A DNA stretch of 64,000 nucleotides from Aphrocallistes beatrix (GCA_963281255.1 OY725489.1:6262523-6326522), one strand, 5' to 3'; shown: positions 46,010 through 58,296, counted from the first letter of the stretch. Translations and numbers: made by a program. Notes: generated from the letters alone by a model not told the origin.

Positions 46010-46258
46010 TTAGGCTGTTATCTTGGCAGTTCCATCCCCATTCGGTGACCTCCATACGATCAGCCGTGCCCATCCACATCATCACCTGGAAATAGCACCT
46101 CAGAGAGTGAAATTCGTGGTGGAGGCTGTAGGTGACAGTCTTTCGGGTATAGCGAAGCTTTTGGCTGCACTCACTTTCTTGCAGAGGATAGTGTATCTCA
46201 AGTCGCGAAAACTATCCCTCATTGATGTTTACACAAGACTCCCGCCTAACATGGTGTG
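46010..46258 (+). other. Possible exon of unknown function
   Basis: A frame from about 46023 gives PFGDLHTISRAHPHHHLEIA, then VVEAVGDSLSGIAKLLAAL and a strand ending PPNM next to GTGTGT, a usable splice donor. GC content is raised relative to the flanks. I do not recognise the family. A repeat tied to Ginger elements follows at 46680-46910, so it may be a transposon exon. Confidence 0.25.
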
Positions 46259-46679
46259 TATTCATTTTATCTTATTTTTATCATGTTGATTATTCGTATG
46301 ATTACGAATATATTGATGCTTTAATGATTTTTATGTTGTGCTATGGGTGATCTACGTACGTATGGTCTTATAGAGAAGTATAAAAGCACAGTTATTAAGT
46401 CGGATCATCGTTTTTCTAGTTAGGTTAATATCTCGCCAATAAGAAAAAAGAAGTGAACTTATGATTCATCAACTGTTGTTGAGTACGATGTGTTAGTCTA
46501 CAATGTTATGCTACATATTATTATATTGTGAATTATTTTAATTAATGGTTTGTAATTAGACGATGAAAAAACAAAGGTAGCAACCATTAATCCAACCCTG
46601 ATACTAGCAAAGTCAACAAAATAAGAAGTTAGAGGCAGATCCATTATGAGTAAACGATGCAAATAAATACCCCAATCCA
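46259..46679. other. AT-rich stretch, no gene seen
   Basis: A frame of 83 codons at 46498-46749 on the minus strand has no motif. Confidence 0.35.
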
Positions 46680-46910
46680 TATTCAGTTGATAAAGTGTCA
46701 AGCCATGTATTGCACACACACTATCTACTAACTGCAACAAGACATCCAATATACCAATTAACCTTTCAAATTCTCACAAACACTACTTGTTGTGCAGTAA
46801 GGTTATCACATCACAATTGAATGTACACCACCACTTTCATAGATCTATTTTGAATGGAGAGGAACAGGGAGATGGCTATTAGGGGAGGAAGAGGCCATCA
46901 TAGTAAATCC
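46680..46910 (+). repeat. Ginger-associated repeat block
   Basis: It is direct and similar to 60375-60560: TCACAATTGAATG, then a ruler of AGATCTATTTTG, GGAGAGGAACAGGG and ATGGCTATTAGGGGAGGA. The second half matches the 96 bp units in Ginger A at 17327-17765. Confidence 0.65.
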
Positions 46911-48165
46911 ACTTCTCCTAGAGAGGAACGAGAAGCTAGAAGGAAGATTACAGACTCTGCATAGCTTTACTTATATATTCACCTTTGTATGTATTTTATA
47001 AAATATAACTAATATTTACTTATTTATTATTATTACGGCACAGAAGTTAAAGTATATATTGTACACAGAAACCTTTGGTAACAAGATCGTATTTAAAGTC
47101 AACGCACATAGTCACATGCGATTTGGGGCTAAAAAGTTTTAGCAAAAATCGGCATTACATTAATACAAGGATCCAATGTCTACCGTATTCATTCGAAATG
47201 GGCTTTATTGGGGAGTCTTGTTATCAATAATATCCCCAACCAGGTGCTCCTGGTTCCATGTTTTCCAAATTTCCATCGAGTTGAGTTTGGAAAATAGAAT
47301 ACCCTTACAATTGATCCAGAATTAAAATTCTCCCATTTGAACTTGGTTTTCCGCAATTGCAATGCTTATTTTTAACATACGTACGTAACTTAAAATTATA
47401 TATCTTCTGTATATACACATAAATAGATATGTAAATATATAATATAATCTTACTCTGTCGCCAGGATTCAACTATTAGCTAATTTGCTGTATCAATTTGA
47501 TATGATCCAGACAACTATATTTTTCGCTAAATGAAATCGATCACATTATGTCTTGGACACCTATGACTTGCCTCATCTTGCCTGCTTCACCTACTAGCAA
47601 GAACGTGAGTTTAATTTATTAATAATACTATTGCTATGTGTACTGAAAAAATCCAAAATTCCAAAATTCCAATTGCTAGTATGGACAAATTCCTATCTTG
47701 AACATTAAAGTTTGTACTTTCATCAATGTTTAAAGTTTGTACTTTCATCAATGTTTAAAGTTTGTACTTTCATCAATGGGTACTCCTCCACAGTTACTAC
47801 AATTTTGTAGTCAAAATTTATACACCATTTACCCGAATTGACCTAATTCATTATAATTTCTCCTGATATAATGGGAATTGAATCGTATCTTGATTGTGAT
47901 AAATTTGATCCGATAGCTCAGTTTGTTCCAATAAGCGGTGTACTTCCAAGCAATTGTTTCTTCAATTGTATATAGATATTTTAATTTTATCACATAGTAT
48001 ATACGTATTAATAAAAAGGATTATGTTTATATTTTTTTAAAAACACACCAATAATTTGATGCATTGTTTACCGAATTAATGTATATATTAGCGATTTTAT
48101 AAAGAACAAAGGGATATGTTTATTTTAATGATGGTATATTACTACAGAAATTATATAGACGTAGA
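46911..48165. other. AT-rich stretch with a 27 bp tandem repeat
   Basis: At 47703-47778 three copies of TTAAAGTTTGTACTTTCATC plus AATGT occur in tandem. A single copy is at 33101-33127. Otherwise no feature is visible. Confidence 0.6.
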
Positions 48166-50309
48166 TTACACTTTATTCCACTCTTGCTCGCATTTCCTAC
48201 AGACATAAGGGTCATCACCTATATCCGCTAACCATACATCTTCACAGCCAGTGTGATACCAACTATCACAGAAATCACATTCCACCCAGTCATCATTTTT
48301 CTGGTCTCTCAGAACTGGACAATCATGCATTCCGCATTTCTCGCAGGCATCATTATCATCCTTGTCAACGACAAGAATGGGAGAAGTGACTTATTTACTG
48401 CCAGAAGAGAATAACTCACTACCAAAGCATCCAGATTTATACGTAGTCGCGTCTTTTTCGCGTTTACGCCTTGAAGATTCGGCAATCAGGAATTGACTCT
48501 TCAGAAGACGCCTGCGTCTTTTCTGAGTATCTTTAACAGCCTTTCTCTTGCATCTATTCCGTTCCTTATCCATCGTTATGAGGTGAGCTAGAGTCACATT
48601 AGTAGATTGCACCCCCATATCCGCTAAGATTGATGCGAGTATCAATGAGCCTTCATTGAAAGTTGACACAGCTATTGACGCAGAAGCTTGGAGAGAGTAT
48701 TGTCCTACCCGGTTTCCTTTAGGAGCATTGTGCCACAGAACTGAATGTAGGGATTCATTGGCATTTTGTGTTAAACCAAGTGTCAAGGCGGAACACATGT
48801 CTAGGCTTGCAAACTTCTTGCAGTCGTGATAACTCATCACCATTCAGATATGGTAGTCGCAGGTTAGGAGGTGGAATAGAGCTATCTTCGACTGAAGTGC
48901 AAGGGTCTTTTGAAAGTAGCACCAAGAACTCTTCGAAAATGGACAACTTTCATGCTTCTCAACCAAATGATCGAGTAGTGTATAGAGAGCCTTTGAATGT
49001 CTATCGCTGTTTTCCTTCTGTTCTGAACGATAACAAGTGCGTAAAGATGGCCAATCCTCTGAACCTTTGAAGGAGGTATTGGTTTGGATGTTAACGTTTT
49101 CGTAGTTTTCTTCCTCAATGCCTTTTTTAATCTCCCTTGCGCATGCCCGATGCACTCCTCCTTTCGTAGATTTTCTAAGCCTTTGTACGGATCGCTTTCT
49201 CGTAACCGCTTAAAAGAGCTCGAGTCTCCATCGCCTACATATGTAGTATAAGCAAGAGAATGTTTGGTGACAGATCTCCCCCAAATTTCAAGTGCAGCTG
49301 AAGATTCCATTCCTTGACTAGTCCAGAAATAATTTGCCGGAAACTCGCCGGAATGTTTCTTCTAGTATTCGCTATACTCATCTGGATCGTCTTTCTTCCT
49401 CTCTTCAGTCCATTTGAGACATTTGCTGCACACGCGTTCATAGAGGACGTAGTCTAATACCTCACCGCTATATACCTCAATTGCAGCCGGCGAACCCTTG
49501 ATTCGAATAGTGACCTCTTTGATGCCAAGAACCATCGTAACTTACTGTACAATTCTTACAGTCTGGGAATTTTGACGTGTCGGCTGTGTCGCGTACAAGT
49601 TTAGCTGACATAGACATGGATTGCTGATAGATTGTATTTGCTGATTCGACCAATTTCAAGAGGGAAACTTTGTTCATCCGCTTCCAGGTATTCTGTATTC
49701 CAAGGAGATTGCACGAGAGTAAGAAATCATTCCAACTGACAGAGGTGCAGTGCACTGCTAATAAAGCCCTCACGTTCACTTCCGACTTTTTCCGGGATAG
49801 CATTTGGGGATCATTCACTGCTTCCGTAGGGAAGTTGGGAATTCGGCTATCACAAGATGGCAATAGCTACACTTTAATAGTAAATATGACTGTAAGCCAT
49901 CTCGAAAGGCGTATTGATATAGTTTGAGTGGTCCTGTACATTTTGGTTCAGTGCATCTTAATAGAGAGAATACCATGCTAAGTAAGTCCATGTCGATAAT
50001 TTGAGACCCATGGGGAATTAATAGATCACGAAATGAGTGAGTTTCATCTTTACGCAATTTGATGCTTATAGATTTATTTGGAGAGGGAAACTTTACTTGT
50101 TTGAATAGTCCAGATGTCGGCTTTGTTGGTAGTCTCTCCAGGTAATGGCGTGAAAACTGATTTTCTTTTCAGTCCTTCCCCTTTACGAAACTTCCCAACG
50201 TTGACTTTTTTTACTCTCCTTTTGCATTCTAACCAACGGGAGATCGGCACTTCTAAATATTGGAAGTTTCTTGCTCCGAAGAAGACATTTCTTGTTCTGA
50301 AAAAGACAT
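48166..50309 (-). pseudogene. Mutator-domain gene with C-terminal PHD finger
   Basis: A likely start at 50309 encodes MSFSEQEMSSSEQE. Downstream are a CxxC region near 50000-49860 (CSYCHLV), DGSWHQRGHYSNQGFAG (about 49490), TTYVGDGDSSSFKRL (about 49240), NANESLHSVLWHNAPKG (about 48760), an RKREKDATTYKSGCFGSE tail and a PHD finger (CEKCGMHDCP ... YVCRKCEQEW) ending at 48166. The order fits the Mutator-like (PF20700-type) family; the aspartates in DGSW and GDGD are candidate catalytic residues. Pieces lie in different frames with at least five frameshifts or stops, including one in frame just before the PHD. Whether such genes transpose themselves or are domesticated is not clear to me. Confidence 0.72.
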
Positions 50310-50398
50310 TGTAATTTGTGTTTGTATATATTTATCAATAAATTTCATTATTTTATATCCATATTTATACCAACTATATTTCTTTAAACTTCTTAAAA

Positions 50399-50745
50399 TG
50401 CCTAATTTTAGACTCTATATAGCAGTGAAGGAATTGGATTCTTGCCATGTGATTAGATTTGAAATAAAGCATATACAATATTGTCTATTTTTAGACTCTA
50501 GTTTCTATTTGCAGTGAAGGAATTGGATTCTTGCCATGTGTTTAGATTTGAAATAAAGCATATACAATATTGTCTATTTTAAGACTCTAGTTTCTATTTA
50601 GTACTGAAGGAATTGGATTCTTGCCTTGTGTTTAGATTTGAAATAAAGCATATACAATATTGTCTATTTTTAGACTCTAGGTAGTTTCTATTTAGTACTG
50701 AAGGAATTGGATTCTTGCCAATTGTTTAGATTTGAAATAAAAAAA
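50399..50745. repeat. Tandem repeat of about 90 bp
   Basis: Units begin at 50427, 50515, 50606 and 50701 with GAAGGAATTGGATTCTTGCC. Spacing is 88, 91 and 95 bp. The array lies just upstream of the Mutator/PHD gene start. Confidence 0.85.
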
Positions 50746-51225
50746 TGTCGGTCGACAGACCAATAGTGCAGCTCCAGGAAGTGATTCGAAGGAACAAGAT
50801 ATGTGAATATCGGAATACATTGGAAAAAACTCATTTTATAGCATTCTAATTTGTGAAATTTGGAATCTACATATTAAAATGCCTTATATTAGCTGTTGAC
50901 AACTCGCATTTAGCTCAAAATATGATTTTTCAAAAGGTGTGAAAATATGTTCTATATTAACCCTTGAGAACTCGCATCTAGCTCAAAATAATATTTTTTT
51001 CAAAAGGTGTGAAACTATGTATATGTTGCAGGCTAAATGCGTTTTCAGGCCAAACGCGTTTGGCCTAGGCAAGATGCGTTTTCGTTATTTTCTAAAACCT
51101 ATGGGTGTATTTCTAATTAAATAATTGAAGTTGTAATATATGTACATTATTCCACGGTTAGAAATCATAGGAAATATTACAACACTTTACATATTTCTCA
51201 TAATTAGACTGTATTTAGTTATAAT
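50746..51225. other. AT-rich stretch, no gene seen
   Basis: The palindrome GCCAAACGCGTTTGGC lies at 51049-51064. Two similar blocks with CTCGCATYTAGCTCAAAATA occur at about 50903 and 50970. Confidence 0.4.
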
Positions 51226-52075
51226 GTTAATCATTGATGATTTTATTTACATACGATAGATTTTAAATACAAAGTTATTGATTCAATATACTTTTGCTGT
51301 ACTCGATTTTATAAAGATTCGTAACTCTGCCATTTGTTTGGTATCTCGTCATATCAAACTCTAAAATACCTAGACTAAATATAGATTTCCTACCGCTCTA
51401 TTAACTGAATGGAATTTAAATACAGTACATCCTCGATAATCTGGACAGCTCTCGTTCAGATTAGTGAATTTGTTCCAATTAGTAAAATAACACTAATAAA
51501 AGGCATTAATTGTAATAAATTTGTATTGTTAGAATATTAAGGCTATTATTTCGCCCTGATTGCTTACTTAACGAATTTTTCAATCTTATTGATAGATTTA
51601 AGTTTATAACTTTTATTCAAAGCACGGAGGAGAATAATAATATTTTTCGGGTGTTCGGAGTAACGAGGGTTCGGATTGGCGAGGTTCGGACTATCGAGGG
51701 TGTACTGTAATAAGATTTCTTAAACGAACGAATACCAGAAAGTAGGGGCGCATTCCTTTTGTCTAATCCTCTCTCTAAACAGCAAATAGATTTGTTGCTC
51801 ACGTAATGCAAGTTTTTTGTCAAACTATTATTCGATTTTTTTGTTTGAAACCCAAGTGTTTTGTGGCATTTTGAGTTACAGGTTTTGCGCGAACGTCTGC
51901 ATTTGCATCTTTTAGAATTGCATCCTGATGTACAATTGCATTGTAGCTTGTTCCAAGGACTTTTATAGAATACACGGACGGGAAACTCGCAAAGTGTTGG
52001 AAAAAAAACTAGAAGCTGATTTTTAAAATTTCATTAATTCCTTTATTTCAACCTTAACGACTCATTTTTTTAAAA
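51226..52075 (+). repeat. Left inverted arm of element C
   Basis: It pairs with 59588-60184. Matching words include GATTCGTAACTC, GGTATCTCGTCATATCAAAC and ACACGGACGGGAAACTC. Confidence 0.8.
51423..51707. mobile_element. pogo-type miniature element in the left arm
   Basis: It is 285 bp long, flanked by TA, with ends CAGTACATCCTCGATAATCT and CAGTACACCCTCGATAGTCC (complement). The right arm of element C lacks it, so it came later. Confidence 0.8.
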
Positions 52076-52362
52076 TTGGGTAAATTTTAACAGGAGAGTA
52101 ACTCCTGATATTTTTTACCTTTATGACCGTGTAAAAGCTGAAACCATCCCAAAGAATGGGCGAACAAGCAAATTTATCTTCATCATATTGCTTGTAGATC
52201 CGATTTATTCCATGCTAATCGCTCCATATATATGCTAAATAACTTCACTCATAGTCTAGAACTTAGAAATATCACTTTGAAGAGGGTTATTTATGTGCAT
52301 TTAAATTGTGGTGAAGATAAAATGTGTAGAGGTATAAAGACAAGTCAAATAGGTCTGTTTCA

Positions 52363-52434
52363 TACGATTACTATCCACCGTACGATTACTATCCATCGTA
52401 CGATTACTATCCACCGTACGATTGTTATCCACCG
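52363..52434. repeat. 18 bp tandem repeat
   Basis: Four copies of TACGATTACTATCCACCG with two substitutions, followed by a similar decayed region. Confidence 0.85.
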
Positions 52435-52539
52435 CAAGTTAGTATAGAATCATTCTCACTTACACAAGATCATTCTCACTCATAATCAAAGTCATTCTTA
52501 CAGTAAATGATAATTGTATTTACCGATTCAATAAGTATA

Positions 52540-53876
52540 CAGTATGTCCCATAATTATTTAGAATTTTAATAATGACTCAGAATTTTTTTTGTTAATTAG
52601 TAACATTGTTCGCCTGCTTTTATAAGATAACTGATATTGTGTAGTTTAATATTTTATTTTAGAGCCATTGTTATCTATCAATAGTTGGCACCTCTTTGGC
52701 ATCGAACTCCAATATGGCTCGAGAAAAAATACATCTATACTTTCCCATATAGCAACAACATCATCCTTGAGTGCTTTTAGAGTAGCTGGACCTCTTTTAA
52801 TCAATTCCTGTTTCAACCACGCAAACAAGTTCTCGATGGGGTTGACATCTGGACTCTGACTGGGCCAGTCTATGGTATTTTGTGGCATATTCTCTTCCAT
52901 CCAAGCCTTGGTTATCTTAGCAGTATGTTTCGGGTCATTATCTTGGACGAGAAACCACTTCTCTCCATGTAAAACACGTGCCTGTTGTAACAAATGTCCA
53001 TTTAAAATCTCGCAAAATATCTGGGCAGTTAGATTCTCCCTAAAAATATATAGTGGGAATGGTCCCAGCTGACGAAAATGAGGCCCAAATATGGATTTTC
53101 TGGGTATGTTTAACTGTTGGTGTAGTTCTGCTGGTGCCATTTTTGGTCCACATGCGAACATGACCTCTATTTATCCAGATGGATGCTTCATCAGCGAAGA
53201 TTGCGTCTTGCCAGAAGTTTCTGATATTCCTGTAAGCCCATTCAACCCTATTAGAACGATTTTTTTCAGATAACATCGGAACTGGGGTGGGGTACGGCTT
53301 AGTGTAGTTTAATTTTATTAAACATCGAGCTACGGTATTTTTTGACACATCAACTGGACATTTGCTTTCCATAGATCTTAAAGAAATATATGGCGTCCTT
53401 CGTATTTGTTGTGCAATGCTGTTTCGTAGAAGTGGAGCCAATTTAGAGGGTCTGCCACCTCCCTTGCGATGTTTCATTGAGATATTCGCCTGAATCCGGG
53501 ATTTAACGTTGTAGACTGTAGCAAGAGAAACACCAATAAGATCAGAAATTTCTCTAGGTGTATGTTTTTTAGCGTCTAATAGCACTCTAATCCGAGCTCT
53601 CTTCTCAGTTTGAGTCATTACAATTATATGGACCTAATATATGAATAGTTAAATACAGATTAAGAAACTATGCAATTTTGGTCGCATCATCATGACGTCA
53701 TCATTATATAAAAATTGGAAAAATCCATTTTAGAATAGGTTTTAGTGTATTACTACATTATCAACGATTATTGACATAAGGGTGATTAATAAAAGTACCA
53801 GTATTAGAGCTTAATCTAGTCAGATATCGAAAAAGATTGAATCAAGCAAAATTCTAAATAATTATGGGACATACTG
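52540..53876 (-). mobile_element. Tc1-family transposon, nearly complete
   Basis: It is 1337 bp long, flanked by TA. Ends are CAGTATGTCCCATAATTATT and the exact inverse, about 28 bp. It contains a transposase with one apparent frameshift. Confidence 0.9.
52646..53618 (-). pseudogene. Tc1-type transposase with one frameshift
   Basis: The N-terminal frame 53040-53618 starts MTQTEKRARIRVLLDAKK and carries two helix-turn-helix regions, the hook GGGRPSKLAP and the first catalytic aspartate in IFADEASIWI. Near 53045-53060 the reading shifts by one base. The C-terminal frame then runs through FLVQDNDPKHTAKI (second aspartate) and DVNPIENLFAWLK (glutamate), ending NNGSKIKY at 52646. I count 35 residues between the last two catalytic positions. 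Apart from the shift no stop is visible. It is about as long as other Tc1 enzymes, so it died recently or the shift is a sequencing error. Confidence 0.88.
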
Positions 53877-54243
53877 TATACCACTTATTAGAAATTTCAA
53901 TCTTGTTCATGATGTATCTGACAATTTATTTGTAGGTTGTATTCTTATAAGTAATAAATGTTTCAGTGAATAACTAATACACTTAGAAACAAAAGTTTAA
54001 TCTAGACACTACAATAATATATTAGGAACTACTAGAAATAACATTCATTCAACTGTATATGTTTCCATTTCCTCTGAGTCAAAATAAGTTGGAATAACGC
54101 TATTCATCATCTTGCATACTGGCTCATAGTGATTATCGAAATTTGTAATATAAATGGAATTTGTTGCGCAAATGTCATTGGCTGCTTTAATTCGCGACCA
54201 CCTTACTTCAGGTATAAGGGTATCAGAAGTCTTATAAAATTGA

Positions 54244-54690
54244 TTAGCGACATATACATATATTAGTTTTCAATATAGAAGAAAATGCCATTAATTCAAT
54301 ACCACTGCCCCAGATGACTTCCATCACCATTCCACTCATCCTCAAGTATTGTGCAGGGGTATTTGAATGCACCTGATTAAAGTACCAACCCATTGTATCC
54401 CTTCCTGTTGTAATCATATAGCGGCATATTTCCCCGCGAATCTTCAGGTGATGTTTCTCAGTCCCAGTGACTATCTTTGAAAAGCATCTGAAAAGACAAT
54501 TTCCATCACTTTTAATGTCTTCACATTTCCATGGCTGAAACCATTTTATTTTCTCCCCATTTAAGCGCATATGTTGTTCAATATCGGACTCAAATTGAAT
54601 TCGCAATAAATCACATTTATCCTTTTTCCATTCAGTAGAGGGATTGGAAATAATGGGGTCGTCGGACTGCATGTGAAATACATCGAAAAG
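54244..54690 (-). pseudogene. OTU domain of element C
   Basis: The 142-codon frame contains KWFQPWKCEDIKSDGNCLFR, where DGNC is the OTU catalytic motif, then SKIVTGTEKHHLKIRGEIC and GSGIELMAFSSILKTNI. It is closest to the Ginger A OTU domain at 15505-15866 (CLFRC/CLFRCFSKI, ELMA). The final beta region with the catalytic histidine should lie further toward 54050 and is not clearly readable. It follows the integrase-like exons of the same strand across an intron that holds a Helitron. Confidence 0.75.
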
Positions 54691-54709
54691 AGATTCATCA
54701 ATTAGTTTA

Positions 54710-55920
54710 TCTTATATATTAAAATGCTAGGATTTTTTTGTTTGTTTTTTTATGTGTTTGTCCGAATTGATTGAAGAATTGGGAAGTCATAGAGGTGTGA
54801 AAATTGGCATGTAGGTGTCAAATGATATGGCTACGATTAAGTTCTAAGATCTAAGCGAAATTTTAACATCTCTGCAAAAAAAATGGAAAACAATTTTTCG
54901 CACCTTTTCCATACAAAATAAATGACTACACTATTACAATAGAAATCATTGTACAAGTACGACACTACAATAAATAGATCGTCATTGTTATTAATACTTC
55001 AAAGCCACAACTTATGTTTGATATCTTAAATGTATATAGTGTATGGCTATCAAAAAGATTATCTGCATATTTTCACACCTTTATATACATATTTTCACAC
55101 TATTTGATGAATTTTGAAAATAATTCTAGAGGCTAGCTTCCAACAGGTGACTTGGGGTTTTCAGGGGTGTAGATTTCGAATATTATATTTTCAGATGTAT
55201 ATGATAAATTATTTGTTTACTTTTGTTTACAATAGATACATAAAGTAAACAAATTGCAAAAATAGGCTAGAGACTAGCTTCCAACGGGTGACTTGGGGTT
55301 TTCAGGGGTGTAGATTTCGAATATTATATTTTCAGATGTATATGATAAATTATTTGTTTACTTTTGTTTACAATAGATACATAAAGTAAACAAATTGCAA
55401 AAATAGGCTAGAGACTAGCTTCCAACGGGTGACTTGGGGTCTTCAGGGGTGTAGATTTCGAATATTATATTTTCAGATGTATATGATAAATTATTTGTTT
55501 ACTTTTGTTTACAATAGATACATAAAGTAAACAAATTACAAAAATAGTCCAGAGACTAGCTTTCAACGGTTGACATGGGATTTTTAGTGGTGTAGATTTC
55601 GAATATCATATTTTCAGATCGATATGATAATTTTTTTGTTTACTTTTGTTTACAATAGATACACAAAGTAAACAAATTACAAAAATAGGCTAGAGACTAG
55701 ATTCCAACGGTTGACATGGGGTTTTTAGTGGTTTAGATTTCGAATATCATATTTTCAGATCGAAATGATAAATTAATCGTATACTTTTGTTTACAATATT
55801 CATATAAAGTAAAAATTCCCAAAATAGGTTAGATTGAGCAACTTCAGGCGCCCGCAGGGAGACTCTGCGGACACGCAGTGTCTGCAAGCCGCGCAGCGCA
55901 AGCAAGCGAAGCGCGCTTGT
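54710..55920 (+). mobile_element. Helitron (second subfamily) carrying a 141 bp tandem repeat
   Basis: It starts TCTTATATATTAAAATGCTA and ends with CAGGCGCCCGCAGGGAG, hairpin GCGGACACGCAGTGTCTGC, and GCAAGCGAAGCGCGCTTGT. It is 1211 bp long with no coding sequence. It lies in a presumed intron of element C. Confidence 0.7.
55124..55830 (+). repeat. 141 bp tandem repeat inside the Helitron
   Basis: Five units start with CTAGAGACTAGCTTCCAACG or close variants at about 55124, 55265, 55406, 55547 and 55688, exactly 141 bp apart from the second on. Single or partial units in reverse are at about 660-790 and 60700-60880 in other Helitron copies. Confidence 0.88.
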
Positions 55921-56198
55921 TTCCTATAAATTCCATTGCCTAGAAATAGAATTAAATATCATAATTATTCCAGTTCAGCATTCCTAAGTGTCACACTATA
56001 ATTTGTTATCATACATCACTTACCATGCCATACAAAACTTTAAAGACATAATCAGAAGAACGTGTTACTCCTATTTCTGGAAAAGGATCTTTGAATATTC
56101 CAATAAGTTAAACAAGATTTCTCTTCTCTATAAAAAGAGTTCACAGGTTAGTAAAAGGCACAGAGTGTAAAGTGTTTTTGTTTTTTTTATATTAAGTC

Positions 56199-58296
56199 TC
56201 ACCATTGATTCAACTGTAGTATCCTTCAGAAAGTCAAATATGAAGGTATCTGGTGCATAAAACCCTTTCTTACAGGACTGTAATTCTAATTGTTCATGGA
56301 GTTCTGATAAATATTCTCCTTTTCTCAAAAGCTCCGAAAATGTAAACTAAAAAGTGGAACGGCGGAATAAAATTATTATTGGTCTGGTCAATGCTGAGTC
56401 ATGCAAATTTGCCCTGTTGTAGTATGATAGATAGGCCAAATTAAGCTAAATGGCAAAAGGTTGTTCTGGCCATGACCAGACCGTAGTCCGGCAGCTTCGC
56501 CTGCCCTGAAAAAATGTACATTTTTTCTCAAAGCAGATGTATATACATAAACTCTACGGGACAAAAGTGATTGAACACAAACATTAACTTTCCCATTAGA
56601 ATTAATTAATAGCAGAATGGGTCTGTTCCTAGTTTTAGTATGAATATGAATGCAGTACCTACCTTAAAGATGTTCAATTTATCCATGATAGTTTGCCTTT
56701 CAATTCCGAATACCCACTTTACACTCAGTTCAGGTGTTTTCTTCACCTATATTATAAGTGATTAAGTTTAAATAATTTAAGTAAAACTAGTCATTAGTAT
56801 CGTGCAATCATTGATCGCTCGATCACGACACATTTCTTTACGATCGAAGGATGATCGGCAATAATATTTTCGATCATTTTCACTTGAAAAGTTCCCGATA
56901 TTTAAAGAATGATTACTTTATCACTCATTAAAAATCGTGATTCTAGATAGTTTTAGTGAAAATAGTTGAGACTCGTTTCTAACTTTTCAATCTTAAGTAT
57001 AGATGTTTGGTATGGTGCACACATAATTCATTAATACACTAACACATATATAAACACATACGATTGATATCTATCGTGCTATAAAGTCCAACATCATAAA
57101 AATGATCGAGATCGGGTTCGCGATCCTTACTTGTTGATCGACTAATGCCTTAGTAATGACTAACTTCTACAATTATTATATAACAAGCGCGCTTCGCTGG
57201 CTTGCGCTACGCGAGTGTCACTCAAAAAGGCCGTTTTGCGGCCTTTGTTCGTTCGCACTCATCCGCTTCGCGGCTTCGCTCACGGCCCCTTTGGGGCCTT
57301 TAGAACCTAATAAAGTGTTTTATTAGTATAGATAACATGAATTACCTACCTTTATGGTCTTTGACTTTTTAAATGGACCAATTGATGATGGTAAATCTGT
57401 TGTACTCAGCTTTCTTTATTTTGAGTGCAATCAGGGCGTGGGTTATATAAACGAGAAATACCAAGCGGGACTCTTTTATTTTTGGAATTCTTAAGTTTAT
57501 CTAATATAATGTGTGTATCAGTCACTCGATGAGCATTTAATGGACCAATATACTTTTGTTGATCTTTTGTACCGGGCATTTTCTTATATTTCGGCATGTT
57601 GTGATAGAGTATCAAATCGCCTGGATTAATCTCGGAACTAAAAATAATACTTTATTAACCATGAAAATTATACATTATTGAAAAATAAATAAAATTTACC
57701 GGTTCTTTTTCACTTTTTTGTAAAAAATACATTTTTGAACTAGTTGTTCTGATTGAATATTCTCCTGTGCCTTCTCTCGGTCTATATTTATTTCTTCAAG
57801 GTATTCGGGACATTCTTGTGTATCGACAGGCGAGTTTTGAGTTGTGTCAACTTCGATCGATTCATTTTCTCTTTGCAAATCATCTCGGTGATAGAAATTA
57901 CGAAATTTGAAAAGATGCACTGAGTTAGCTTCGCGACCATACATTAAATAAAATGGAGTATATCCTGTGGACCGCTTCCAACATGTGTTAGCAGCAAGGA
58001 TAGCATATTTTAGCATCTCTGGCCATTCACTATCTGACTCGAACATCATTTTATCTTCAGAAGAATATAGGCTATTCAAAAAAACTAGCTCACCCTTCAC
58101 ACCCTTGACGTACCAAAAACTTATTGATGTATTTCATTCTAGAATAGTATAATATATACGTAATCAATAATAAAGATTAAAATATTTCCTTACGTTTTGA
58201 GAAATTTGTTGTGGGCATCAACCAAACCATTACTTTGAGGATGTTAGGCCGCAGTAGAACGATTATCTGTAAGCACTGATGAAATTCGGTAAATTC
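56199..58296 (-). pseudogene. Element C integrase-like transposase, spliced
   Basis: Minus-strand exons with plausible splice sites appear in order. 58194-58296 has HPQSNGLVDAHNKFLK, matching the last catalytic motif region of the rve core. 57700-58138 has PEMLKYAILAANTCWKRSTG and LMYGREANS. 57350-57640 has KMPGTKDQQKYIGPLNAHRV, a GPY-like module. 56668-56746 encodes KKTPELSVKWVFGIERQ, and 56199-56348 encodes LRKGEYLSELHEQLELQSCK. The zinc-finger exon and most of the core are not found. It is a relative of the Ginger A gene and is broken. Confidence 0.68.
57183..57330 (-). mobile_element. Variant Helitron 3' end with changed hairpins
   Basis: ACAAGCGCGCTTCGCTGGCT is followed by AAAGGCCGTTTTGCGGCCTTT and later GGCCCCTTTGGGGCC, which are two hairpins in the same places as in other copies but of different sequence. 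No 5' end is recognised. Confidence 0.5.
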
